This document shows, one piece after another, positions 1 through 7,401 of a stretch of 44,052 nt of DNA (the first letter of the stretch is position 1; each line of letters opens with the position of its first letter). The position numbers and the translations under genes were made by a program. This DNA is from RGIG8767 sp964531805 (lineage in GTDB: Bacteria; Bacillota; Clostridia; Lachnospirales; Lachnospiraceae): positions 1 through 44,052 of the forward strand of contig CAZHGE010000012.1 of assembly GCA_964531805.1 (NCBI GenBank), written 5' to 3'. The notes under the pieces were generated by a model. It saw only the letters and a list, made by a program, of their open reading frames with translations, was not told the origin of the DNA and searched no databases.

Positions 1-187
1 GATCAAAAGCCTGTGTACGGATACCTTCTCCATCCTCTACAAATACACGGTTACGGCTGTTTACGCTTCTTCCCATAATAAAATAAGCGGTTACAGCACT
101 TTTTCCATCAGCAGACTTGCCAATGATGATTCCACGTCCCGGATAACTGTTAGTACTAAGTTCTTTTGCAATGTCTCTTTTTTCCAT
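1..187 (-). CDS. IMP cyclohydrolase, purO-type (N-terminal part)
   Basis: Partial gene running off the left edge; only the first 62 codons are present. Translation begins MEKRDIAKELSTNSYPGRG and continues with IIIGKSADGKSAVTAYFIMG and RSVNSRNRVFVEDGEG. That NSYPGRG / YFIMGRS / NSRNR pattern is what I recall from the archaeal-type IMP cyclohydrolase (PurO-like) family, which closes FAICAR to IMP in the last step of purine synthesis. The ATG is preceded by GAGAGG. The call is strongly supported by context: a ZTP riboswitch, which normally controls purine and one-carbon folate genes, lies directly upstream. The C-terminal part cannot be judged. Confidence 0.8.
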   Translation of the reverse strand, partial: MEKRDIAKELSTNSYPGRGIIIGKSADGKSAVTAYFIMGRSVNSRNRVFVEDGEGIRTQAFD

Positions 188-269
188 TGTTTTTTCCTCT
201 CACAATCGTCATATTTTACTTATACTTTCATGATATGTGTTCCATTTTTTAACCGTTTTCCGCATAAAT

Positions 270-317
270 AAAAAATCTGGACACAAAGTTCTCCTCATGA
301 AAAACTCTCTGCCCAGA
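270..317 (-). terminator. Rho-independent terminator, expression platform of ZTP riboswitch
   Basis: On the minus strand TCTGGGCA (317-310) can pair with TGTCCAGA (283-276); an inner 7-bp stem (GTTTTTC with GGAGAAC, loop ATGA) extends it, and six T follow (275-270). The 5' arm is part of the conserved 3' end of the aptamer, so forming this hairpin and folding the aptamer exclude each other. This predicts that ligand binding prevents termination and turns the downstream purine gene on. Confidence 0.8.
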
Positions 318-400
318 CGGTCGGCTAAATTTCTGATACTTCATGTGGTGAACTCCACAAATACAAATAGAAAACTTTGTATCTTCCGTCAGTTGTATCT
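305..400 (-). ncRNA. ZTP (pfl) riboswitch aptamer
   Basis: Minus-strand RNA upstream of the IMP cyclohydrolase. P1 is GATAC (399-395) with GTATC (339-335); an inner stem pairs ATACAAA with TTTGTAT; a GTGG-AGTTCA-CCAC hairpin follows. The 3' domain reads GCCGACCGTCTGGGCA (325-310), the hallmark of the pfl/ZTP class, with GCC (325-323) pairing with GGC (313-311). ZTP riboswitches sense ZMP/ZTP, which accumulates when 10-formyl-THF is short, and usually activate purine or folate genes. The fit of class, gene and overlapping terminator makes this a confident call. Confidence 0.88.
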
Positions 401-406
401 GTGAAA

Positions 407-435
407 ATCATACCATTTTATTATTTCAGTGACAA
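407..435 (-). promoter_or_regulatory. Sigma-A promoter of the ZTP riboswitch/purO transcript
   Basis: TTGTCA (435-430), exactly 17 nt, then TATGAT (412-407) on the minus strand. The predicted start near 400 coincides with the first base of the aptamer P1 stem. Confidence 0.75.
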
Positions 436-481
436 GTCCTTAATTTCTCCAATATTAAGCTTTTTCTACCCTTGTTTTTGT

Positions 482-1369
482 TTAATATTCCTCACTAAAA
501 TACCAGTCAATTCCATTTGCCATACCAAGTACCAGTTTATTCTGATATTCCTCTGTTGCTAATAGAGTATCTTCATCCGGATTGGACATATAGCCCACTT
601 CCACAATCGTAACCGGCACCTGACACCAGTTAATACCGCTCATGGTATCCGTTTCCCATACACGCTGTCTGTTACAGCCTGTCGCTGCTACCACTTCATC
701 CAATACTGTTGTGGATAACGCTTTACTTTCTGCATATAAGGCTCCATTATACGGATTACTTTCTGTCTGGCACAAAGTCATAGCACCATGAACAGAAGCA
801 TCTTCCGAACCATTAGCATGAATACGGATAAACGCATCCGCACCGGCTTCATTTGCCATAATCGCACGCTCCGAATTACTGATATCCACATCATGCGTCG
901 TGCGGATCATTAAAACTTCATATCCCCTTGCTTCTAACTCTGCCTGCAATTTCAGTGCCAGTATCAGATTCAGTTCATATTCGGCTAATCCCGTAACACA
1001 ACCTGCCGTTCCACTGGATACCTTCGCTTTTGTCTCTGCAGCACCTGGACCAACGGGTTCTTTATCATAATTGCCTTTCCCTTGGTGACCAGCATCAATA
1101 GCAACTAAATATCCACTCTGTACGGAAGTTTCTTCCACAATCGTCTCAACCATTGTTTCAACTTCTGTGGTTGAAGTTTCTGTCTCTGTAATTATCTCTG
1201 TTTCTTCGGTCAGCGTTTCCTCTTCTGCAACTATCTCTGTTTCCTCAAATTCGCGTTCAACTGTGGTCACAGTTTCCCCCACCGTTGCAACATCCGTTTT
1301 TCCACATCCAGTAAATTCAAGCAGTATTACCAGCAGAAATATTTTAATTATCTTCTTTGCTCTATTCAT
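482..1369 (-). CDS. Lipoprotein N-acetylmuramoyl-L-alanine amidase (Amidase_3)
   Basis: 295 aa. A short basic, hydrophobic signal ends in FTGC, so Cys22 is a likely lipidated residue. Residues 30-83 form a Glu/Thr-rich linker, probably spanning the wall. The catalytic domain begins at about residue 87 (LVAIDAGHQGKG). Zinc and catalytic residues expected of the family are visible: His95, Glu130 (EYELNL), the His of IRIHANGS, and the Glu of TIVEVGYMSNPDED. It should cleave the amide between MurNAc and the stem peptide at the cell surface. The start lies 4 nt after the stop of the TIR gene, with no strong ribosome site, which suggests translational coupling and cotranscription with the TIR/RyR pair. 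Its link to them may be positional only. Confidence 0.85.
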   Translation of the reverse strand: MNRAKKIIKIFLLVILLEFTGCGKTDVATVGETVTTVEREFEETEIVAEEETLTEETEIITETETSTTEVETMVETIVEETSVQSGYLVAIDAGHQGKGNYDKEPVGPGAAETKAKVSSGTAGCVTGLAEYELNLILALKLQAELEARGYEVLMIRTTHDVDISNSERAIMANEAGADAFIRIHANGSEDASVHGAMTLCQTESNPYNGALYAESKALSTTVLDEVVAATGCNRQRVWETDTMSGINWCQVPVTIVEVGYMSNPDEDTLLATEEYQNKLVLGMANGIDWYFSEEY

Positions 1370-1373
1370 ATAT

Positions 1374-3485
1374 CTATTCTATACCTAATTTCTGATGTGC
1401 TAGAAATAATTTGCTCAAAAATTCCGACGGCACTTCACCTGTATTTTCTTCTTCCTTATTCTCCATATAATAATGCGAAATATAGATTTTAATAATTTCC
1501 AGTATAGAAACTGCTTTTTGGCAGTCTCCAAGCAAATGATACAAATCTATCAGATGAAAACAATCGCAAATCAGCGCATATACAGAAGATTGATCCAAAA
1601 CTCCCATTTGTTTCCTCAATTCAATCCACTTTTCTCTTGCCTGTCTTGCCTTGTTAAAGTTTCTAGCTGCCTCCATCATTTCGCCAGTTTCACTTTGGAA
1701 ATCGGCTGTAAATTCCAGCGCTTCCGCATATTTAAGACATCGAATCGGTTCCCTTCTCTCCAGCCATGTCTGTCTGGCATAATCTAACATTGTCAATGTA
1801 CAAGACATTGCCTGCTGCGCATGCACCTCTCGATATAGTTTTGCAAGAATTTGATAACATCCAAACAAATCCGATCGGGATTCATAGCAGGGATGCTTAT
1901 GATCTGCTTCTCTAATTAATTCCAGTATATGTTCATATTCCCCAATCAACACATCGGTTGGAGCCCCCGTTAAACTCATAATCTCTATCGTACGCATAAG
2001 AGGGGTATAAACATAGCGTTTTGCTTTAAATGAATCTGTTAACTTTTCATATTTCACAGCACAACGAAGCTGCATACTATAACACTGCTGTTCTTTTACC
2101 AAATATTCTTCAGACAGTCTATTAGAAGAATTTCTACTACTATAATAAACATGACCATACATATCACATGCAATAATTGCCTGTTCTAAGAGTTCAGCAT
2201 CCTTTTCCCAGTCTTCATTTTCCTTAAGCAACGCAACAATTTCATTCAAACAGTCCACCATACCATGTACACCGGATAATTCGCCATAATAGTGGCTGAG
2301 TCTTGTTAAATGCATAATATACGGTTTCAGATTATCCAACGTTTTTTCTACATCAAACGCATGTCCATAGTAATCCTTTAAACACTCCTGCCAATGAATA
2401 ATGGAACGAATATCCATCTCATCAGTATATAACTGAATCAAACTATTCATTGCTTCAGGCAGCCCCCATTTTGCTGCACTTTCTATCAATTTTCGCCCAT
2501 ACTCTCTATCTTTTTCAACACCGATTCCATATACATAGGCAAGTCCAAGGTAATAATTGTGATTATATTTTTCTTCTTCACTGGCAAATGTTTTTTTCTC
2601 AATATACTCATAAATAACCAGCGGAAGCATCCCGATATCCTGTAAACCAATATAGCGGTTCCCTTCTAATAGATACGTTGGCAGAGTATGCTCCTCACCA
2701 ATCATATCCACGATAATAATATTCTTGTTTAATGCCTTTGCCCGTTTATATTCTTCGCGTATTGCATAGTTATCCTCTTTGAGCATATTATGGGTCACAA
2801 GGAATAAAAACACATTACAAAAATCAATATAGGATTTTATCTCTTCATCATAAGATTCTCCTGCTGTAAGATATTCGTCAAACCAGATTGCACAATCCCT
2901 GCATTCTTCCTTCTGATGAATCAGTTTCATTAAATCAACCGCATACTTTCTGTCTGCTTTTCGATAACTCAAAAACAAGGAACCACTAAAATTCTGGTAT
3001 ATGCGCTCTTTTTCCACCTTCTCAAGCAAAATCCCCTGCAAATGCTCCTGTAAATATTCTTTCAATTTCTGTGAAAAAGATGGTGCCTGTATTTCCTGCT
3101 TATTCGGGTATAATACATGCATTTTTTTCATCCGGTTCAGTACACAAAATTCACTAAACTGTCCACCAACACCATCTTCTATTGCAAGCGGTAAAACCGG
3201 AATCTTATTCTTATATGCTGTAAATAGTACTCTTGAAATCGCATCACACATACTATCCAGAGTTTCCTTAGTAAGTATCAAAACCACTAAATCCATCTCT
3301 TGTATTTCCTGATCCGTGGTATTTTCCGTATTGTGCTGGTCATCATAGTAGACTGCAACATCTGCATTTTGTAAAATATGTTTAGAAGTGTCATGTAAAT
3401 AAACAAAATCCTTCTTACTTGCAGCAAAATAAATCCGCTGTTTACCGCTAGGATTTGTCTGCCCTCTGGTTGCATAATCAAGCAT
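1374..3485 (-). CDS. Double TIR domain protein with Sel1 and TPR-like repeats
   Basis: 703 aa, no signal or membrane segment. Residues 16-125 are a TIR/SEFIR-like fold (RIYFAASKKD, then VVYL/VVLIL strands) that has no Glu at the usual catalytic place (DSMCDAISRVL). Residues 168-280 are a second, well-formed TIR: LFLSYRKADR, CAIWFDEYLTAGESYDEEI, VFLFLVTHNML, then NYAIREEY, where Glu244 (or Glu245) sits at the position of the NADase glutamate. Residues 310-353 look like a Sel1 repeat (YYLGLAYVYGIGV, RKLIESAAKWGLPEAM); residues 395-700 are helical, TPR-like. TIR domains of this kind often cleave NAD+ into nicotinamide plus ADP-ribose or cyclic isomers. The gene follows the RyR membrane protein by 24 nt and is followed at once by the amidase. 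I infer a sensor (repeats) plus NADase (TIR2) architecture; a purely structural role is not excluded. Confidence 0.82.
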   Translation of the reverse strand: MLDYATRGQTNPSGKQRIYFAASKKDFVYLHDTSKHILQNADVAVYYDDQHNTENTTDQEIQEMDLVVLILTKETLDSMCDAISRVLFTAYKNKIPVLPLAIEDGVGGQFSEFCVLNRMKKMHVLYPNKQEIQAPSFSQKLKEYLQEHLQGILLEKVEKERIYQNFSGSLFLSYRKADRKYAVDLMKLIHQKEECRDCAIWFDEYLTAGESYDEEIKSYIDFCNVFLFLVTHNMLKEDNYAIREEYKRAKALNKNIIIVDMIGEEHTLPTYLLEGNRYIGLQDIGMLPLVIYEYIEKKTFASEEEKYNHNYYLGLAYVYGIGVEKDREYGRKLIESAAKWGLPEAMNSLIQLYTDEMDIRSIIHWQECLKDYYGHAFDVEKTLDNLKPYIMHLTRLSHYYGELSGVHGMVDCLNEIVALLKENEDWEKDAELLEQAIIACDMYGHVYYSSRNSSNRLSEEYLVKEQQCYSMQLRCAVKYEKLTDSFKAKRYVYTPLMRTIEIMSLTGAPTDVLIGEYEHILELIREADHKHPCYESRSDLFGCYQILAKLYREVHAQQAMSCTLTMLDYARQTWLERREPIRCLKYAEALEFTADFQSETGEMMEAARNFNKARQAREKWIELRKQMGVLDQSSVYALICDCFHLIDLYHLLGDCQKAVSILEIIKIYISHYYMENKEEENTGEVPSEFLSKLFLAHQKLGIE

Positions 3486-3509
3486 CTTTGGCTCCCCTAA
3501 TCTTTATCA

Positions 3510-5399
3510 TTAAAGTTTCTTTAATTCTGCTACTATCTCAGGTGTCAGCACAATACCATCTTTATTCTGTTCGTCCTCAGAAAGATCCTCAAATGAAATC
3601 AAATCCGTATGTATCATGGCAATATTTCTGGTTTTTTTATCCAATTCCTCACAAGTATCCAATGCTGCTTCCGGTGCCACACGATATCCCATAGTACGCG
3701 TATACATATTCCAGCGCATATGCTCATAGATTTTCCATGTTTTGTCTTTGCTTACCAAACTATAATCAGAATTATGATATAAGTCGATCAAATCCACTTT
3801 ATACTTCAAAGCAAGCGTTCTTGCAAAAACAGAATGTCTGTTGTATTCATTATTACAATATGCCGCCCAGCTCTTAACTGACGCTTTGGGATTATTCTTT
3901 ATTCTTTCCCGATTGCGCACCTCATGGATTGCAGCAGAACACGTTTCAATGGCTGACATCGTAACAAAATCATAGTGGTACAAATCAGAAAAATCGCCGT
4001 TCGGCACAATATTCTGTAACATTTCTGAATTATAATTCTCAAAAAGTTCTTTTTGGCTAACATCTACCTGAATGATATAGCCTTTTTTCTGTCCTGCTCT
4101 ATACTTAATGGCATTCAATCTCATAGCTATATTGACGTTCTTAAGGTCATCACCCATGCCCACATATGCCCAATTAAAGTCTGCAAATTCCTCTTCCACA
4201 ATAGTTTCCAATGCAGAAGTATCCAATAAAACATTCTCTTTATATACAAAAGAATACCAGGCATCTCCTACAACCTTGCAACTATCCTTTATTTCCGGCA
4301 TCTTCTGCCAAAGCACATTTCTGTTTGCCCCAGTATCCAATACTGTAATATTCAAATGGTACCCCGGCATCTGCCCCAAATGAAGAATTGCCTTCAACAA
4401 TTCGGAATTTCTGGCATTCATACCAATGATTAAAACCTTGATATCCTTGCACTCTTCTGCTGAATTCTCAACAGCATTTTTAAAAATAGAGTGTTTTAAC
4501 AGATTGTTATACGCATAATTTTCTTCTATTCTGATATAATTAACTACCGTCTGTTCCGCTTCCCCTTCTTTAAGTCTTTCTACAAAATCATCATACAGAC
4601 TCAATGGTGTATCCTGTATTTCTACATATATTTTCTTTTTACATCCGCATTCCAACAATCCTTTGCTGCTTAATTCACCCAAACAAAGAATGTTATTTTT
4701 TTCACTATTACCAAACAGAAACAATTCCATTTCTTTTGCTTTGCGGTTTACTTGTTTTACAACCCGGTCCAGCGAAGCGTCAACATAACAGCCGCCCATC
4801 TCCCGTATTCGCTCCTTAACTGGCTCACCCAGTTTTTCATGAAACAGAAAAACAATGTTTTTCTTTCCTGATTTGGGAATACTTTCTGCAATAGACAATG
4901 TTTTTTCGTTACATTCAGAGAAAATATATTGCTTTCTACCGGCTTTTTTTCTCATAATTAAGCGTTGCCAAGGTCCATCCATAAGCGTTATTACAAAGCC
5001 TGTTACAAAGGCAATCAGAGCCAGATATACCAATATCCTCACAATCGAATATACACTGGAAAATACCAGATTGTCTGCATATGCATATCGGTCATATCCA
5101 TTCCCCAAATACATACTGAATGTCTTAACAAATGCTGTACAAACACTTTCTATAATATAAAGTACATCATTGGTATAGGGAATTTCATTAAACATTTGAT
5201 GTGGAACAATTAATATCCACTCTGCCAAAAATTCCACACATGCTGCTTTGACAAAATGATGTTCTTTTACTCTCTTCTGTAGAAGAATATATACAATCCC
5301 TGCAAAAAAGAAAAATAAAGCAAATCCTAAAGTTGTATACCATATTACTTCTTCATATGCCATGTAAAAATTCATTTTATCCACCAAAAACCTTACCAT
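3510..5399 (-). CDS. Membrane protein with two Rossmann (RCK/TrkA-N-like) folds and a C-terminal RyR domain
   Basis: 629 aa. Hydrophobic segments lie at about residues 19-40, 52-66, 78-97 and 112-140. After a basic stretch (MRKKAGRK) comes a first Rossmann-like region (157-310) and a second one (320-450) starting KVLIIGMNARNSELLKAIL, a nucleotide-binding-type strand-loop-helix, with a distal AYVGMGDD. Residues 520-620 match the ryanodine-receptor (RyR) domain seen in bacteria: WKIYEHMRWNMYTRTMGYR (His560, Arg562, Trp563) and HTDLISFEDLSEDEQNKD. The layout resembles a potassium-channel-type regulator with an added RyR module. No clear TVGYG filter is seen. The ATG at 5399 directly follows the rlmD TAA; an ATG at 5375 (residue 9) has a better ribosome site (GGTGG, 5 nt away). 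Probable ligand: a nucleotide, perhaps one made by the adjacent TIR protein (inference). Confidence 0.78.
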   Translation of the reverse strand: MVRFLVDKMNFYMAYEEVIWYTTLGFALFFFFAGIVYILLQKRVKEHHFVKAACVEFLAEWILIVPHQMFNEIPYTNDVLYIIESVCTAFVKTFSMYLGNGYDRYAYADNLVFSSVYSIVRILVYLALIAFVTGFVITLMDGPWQRLIMRKKAGRKQYIFSECNEKTLSIAESIPKSGKKNIVFLFHEKLGEPVKERIREMGGCYVDASLDRVVKQVNRKAKEMELFLFGNSEKNNILCLGELSSKGLLECGCKKKIYVEIQDTPLSLYDDFVERLKEGEAEQTVVNYIRIEENYAYNNLLKHSIFKNAVENSAEECKDIKVLIIGMNARNSELLKAILHLGQMPGYHLNITVLDTGANRNVLWQKMPEIKDSCKVVGDAWYSFVYKENVLLDTSALETIVEEEFADFNWAYVGMGDDLKNVNIAMRLNAIKYRAGQKKGYIIQVDVSQKELFENYNSEMLQNIVPNGDFSDLYHYDFVTMSAIETCSAAIHEVRNRERIKNNPKASVKSWAAYCNNEYNRHSVFARTLALKYKVDLIDLYHNSDYSLVSKDKTWKIYEHMRWNMYTRTMGYRVAPEAALDTCEELDKKTRNIAMIHTDLISFEDLSEDEQNKDGIVLTPEIVAELKKL

Positions 5400-6884
5400 T
5401 TATCCATATATACATTCACAGTCTGGAATTTCTTCTTCACGGTATGAAATCTGTTTACTATCAGCATCTGTCTTATCTAAGTCGACCTTATTCCTGGACA
5501 GCAAACAGATTGTTTCACAATTGGCAGTCCAAGGGAATTGATCTACCGGTACCGCCTTGTCCACATGATAGCCGCACTCTAAAAACATTTCCAAATCACG
5601 TACTAAACTGGTCGGCTTACAGGAAATGTAGATCAATCTGTCCACACCATAATCAATAATCTTCTTTAAGGCCTTCGGATGTACACCATCACGAGGCGGG
5701 TCTAAAATGATAAAATCAGGCTTTTCTTCCACATCATCCAATACCTTAAGTACATCGCCAGCGATAAATTCACAGTTAGTAAGACCATTTAATGCTGCAT
5801 TTTCCTTTGCTGCCTCGACTGCTTCTTCTACAATTTCCACACCAATGACTTTTTTAGCTACTGGTGCGATCATCTGCGCAATCGTTCCTGTACCGCTGTA
5901 TAAATCGTATACCACTTTTTCCCCTTTTCCTAAATCCCCAATAAATTCACGGGCCGTCTGATATAACACTTCTGCGCCAAGACTGTTTGTCTGGAAAAAA
6001 GAAAACTGTGAAATCTTGAACTTCAGTCCCAATAACTCTTCTGTAATATAATCTTTTCCATATAAAAGATGTGTTGCATCACTCTGAACCACATCTGCAA
6101 GAGAATCATTCTCTGTATGAAGAATCCCGGCAATTTTACCTTTAAGTGGTAGTTCTAACAGCATATTTACATAAGGAGCCAAATCCACCTTCTGTTGTGT
6201 GGTTGTTACCAGCGCTACTAAAATCTCACCTGTCTTAACCGCTTTACGAACTAATAAATGGCGCAGATATCCTGTATGCTGCATACGGTGATAATGGGCA
6301 AGTCCTAATCCCGCAAAATAATCACGGGTTGCTGTTAAAATACTGCGGTAATCCCCATCACTAATCTGACAATCCGACACCGTCAAAATATCATAAAAAC
6401 TACCCCTCTTATGTAAACCAAGTTCTAACGGACCATCCTTATACGAATCCCCAAAGGTAAATTCCATTTTATTACGGTAGCCCTCACTAACAGGACTATG
6501 CTTTATCGGCATAAATTCAAAAGGCTGTTCCTGCTTACACAATACACCATCTAATAGTTTCTTTACCTGTTCTTCCTTTAATAAAGCCTGATCCTCATAG
6601 GATAAATGCAGATAGGTACAGCCGCCACACTCTCCAAAATGGGGGCATGGTGCCTGAACCTGATTTCCTGCGGGTTCTAACACCTCTTTTAAGTTTCCCT
6701 CCGCTTTACCCTTGCGGAGTTTTTTCACCATAAGGGAAATCTTCTGTCCCGGAATGACATTTTTCACTACACAATAAGAAGATTTTATCTGTCCATCCTC
6801 TAACGGTTCATCAATTCTTACCACACCTTTATTGGGAAAATCCACTCTTTCTACAATTCCTGTTACAATCTGTCCTTTTTTCAT
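5400..6884 (-). CDS. rlmD: 23S rRNA (uracil-C5)-methyltransferase RlmD/RlmCD type
   Basis: 494 aa. Residues 1-60 are a TRAM RNA-binding domain. The four-cysteine iron-sulfur motif begins CPHFGECGGCTYLHLSYEDQ at about residue 80. The methyltransferase domain holds the SAM motif YDLYSGTGTIAQ, the substrate motif DPPRDGVHPKAL and the catalytic-Cys motif ISCKPTSLVRDL. It methylates uracil C5 in 23S rRNA. In Firmicutes one enzyme of this family often modifies both U747 and U1939 (RlmCD), which sequence alone cannot settle. The TAA stop is immediately followed by the ATG of the RyR gene, so the two are likely cotranscribed. Confidence 0.92.
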   Translation of the reverse strand: MKKGQIVTGIVERVDFPNKGVVRIDEPLEDGQIKSSYCVVKNVIPGQKISLMVKKLRKGKAEGNLKEVLEPAGNQVQAPCPHFGECGGCTYLHLSYEDQALLKEEQVKKLLDGVLCKQEQPFEFMPIKHSPVSEGYRNKMEFTFGDSYKDGPLELGLHKRGSFYDILTVSDCQISDGDYRSILTATRDYFAGLGLAHYHRMQHTGYLRHLLVRKAVKTGEILVALVTTTQQKVDLAPYVNMLLELPLKGKIAGILHTENDSLADVVQSDATHLLYGKDYITEELLGLKFKISQFSFFQTNSLGAEVLYQTAREFIGDLGKGEKVVYDLYSGTGTIAQMIAPVAKKVIGVEIVEEAVEAAKENAALNGLTNCEFIAGDVLKVLDDVEEKPDFIILDPPRDGVHPKALKKIIDYGVDRLIYISCKPTSLVRDLEMFLECGYHVDKAVPVDQFPWTANCETICLLSRNKVDLDKTDADSKQISYREEEIPDCECIYG

Positions 6885-6953
6885 ACCAATTCCATCCTGT
6901 CTCTTTGTCTTATCCAGCGCACATCCTAGATATCACACGCCACCTTATCACAC

Positions 6954-6986
6954 CAAAAAAAGAGCGGAATAATTCTATCCCGCCCT
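6954..6986 (-). terminator. Rho-independent terminator after the acidic membrane protein gene
   Basis: Minus-strand 10-bp stem AGGGCGGGAT / ATTCCGCTCT with loop AGAATT (6986-6961), followed by seven T (6960-6954). It separates the 7013-7303 gene from rlmD, so rlmD probably has its own promoter in 6885-6953, though I see no convincing one. Confidence 0.85.
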
Positions 6987-7012
6987 AAATTAGAAACGTA
7001 CAACCACCTTTA

Positions 7013-7303
7013 TTATTCTGCATCTTCCTCTGCTGGAACTTCACATGGAACTGGAACAGGAATATCATCTTCCTCTTCATCCTCGAAAAAATCATCATCA
7101 AAATCATCTTCAAAGTCGTCATCAAAGTCTTCTAAATAGCAAGGTTTTAAATAACCATATACCGCATAAGCGATTCCTGCGATCACTGCTAAAATTGCTA
7201 ATACAGCAAGTACACATGCTACAATGTTTGTTTTCTTTTCTCTTCTCATAACCTCTCCTTTGTTGAACTTTAATAATTCTATTAATTCATCGATTTTGCT
7301 CAT
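7013..7303 (-). CDS. Small single-pass membrane protein with very acidic C-terminus
   Basis: 96 aa. Residues 1-25 form a charged cytoplasmic start (MSKIDELIELLKFNKGEVMR), 26-50 a single membrane helix (VACVLAVLAILAVIAGIAYA), and the rest is an Asp/Glu run (DFDDDFEDDFDDDFFEDEE) ending in a Pro/Val-rich stretch. The ATG is preceded by AAAGGATACC. It is similar to short DUF4366-like proteins I remember from Lachnospiraceae, but I am not certain of that family. The function is unknown; the acidic tail could bind divalent cations or basic partners. It has its own promoter and terminator, so it is a monocistronic unit. Confidence 0.75.
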   Translation of the reverse strand: MSKIDELIELLKFNKGEVMRREKKTNIVACVLAVLAILAVIAGIAYAVYGYLKPCYLEDFDDDFEDDFDDDFFEDEEEDDIPVPVPCEVPAEEDAE

Positions 7304-7342
7304 GATGGTATCCTTTCTGACTTATACATTTAATCTGTTATT

Positions 7343-7351
7343 ATCATACCA
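7343..7351 (-). promoter_or_regulatory. Extended -10 promoter for the acidic membrane protein
   Basis: TGGTATGAT on the minus strand: an extended -10 (TGn plus TATGAT, 7348-7343) about 40 nt before the ATG. No good -35 is visible, as is usual with extended -10 elements. Confidence 0.5.
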
Positions 7352-7374
7352 CTTTTTTACTAATTTTACTACTT

Positions 7375-7401
7375 AAAAAACAGAAAAGTTAATCAACTTT
7401 T
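7375..7401 (-). terminator. Probable terminator of pcrA
   Basis: Minus strand AAAAGTT-GATT-AACTTTT, 7-bp stem, then CTGTTTTTT. The stop codon of pcrA (TAA) lies in the hairpin. The stem is AT-only and therefore weak. Confidence 0.5.

Noticed and set aside
1374..3485. Calling the TIR/RyR pair a Thoeris system.
   Set aside because: There is no ThsA-like SIR2-SLOG protein; the partner has Rossmann and RyR domains, so only a functional analogy is proposed.
5060..5110. GNGYD in the RyR membrane protein resembles a potassium-channel selectivity filter.
   Set aside because: The residues do not form TVGYG and the preceding pore-helix pattern is not convincing; I do not call it a channel on this alone.
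7013..7140. Asp/Glu-coding repeat at 7080-7135 as a DNA repeat or CRISPR-like array.
   Set aside because: It is a low-complexity coding stretch (GAT/GAA codons) without spacer structure.
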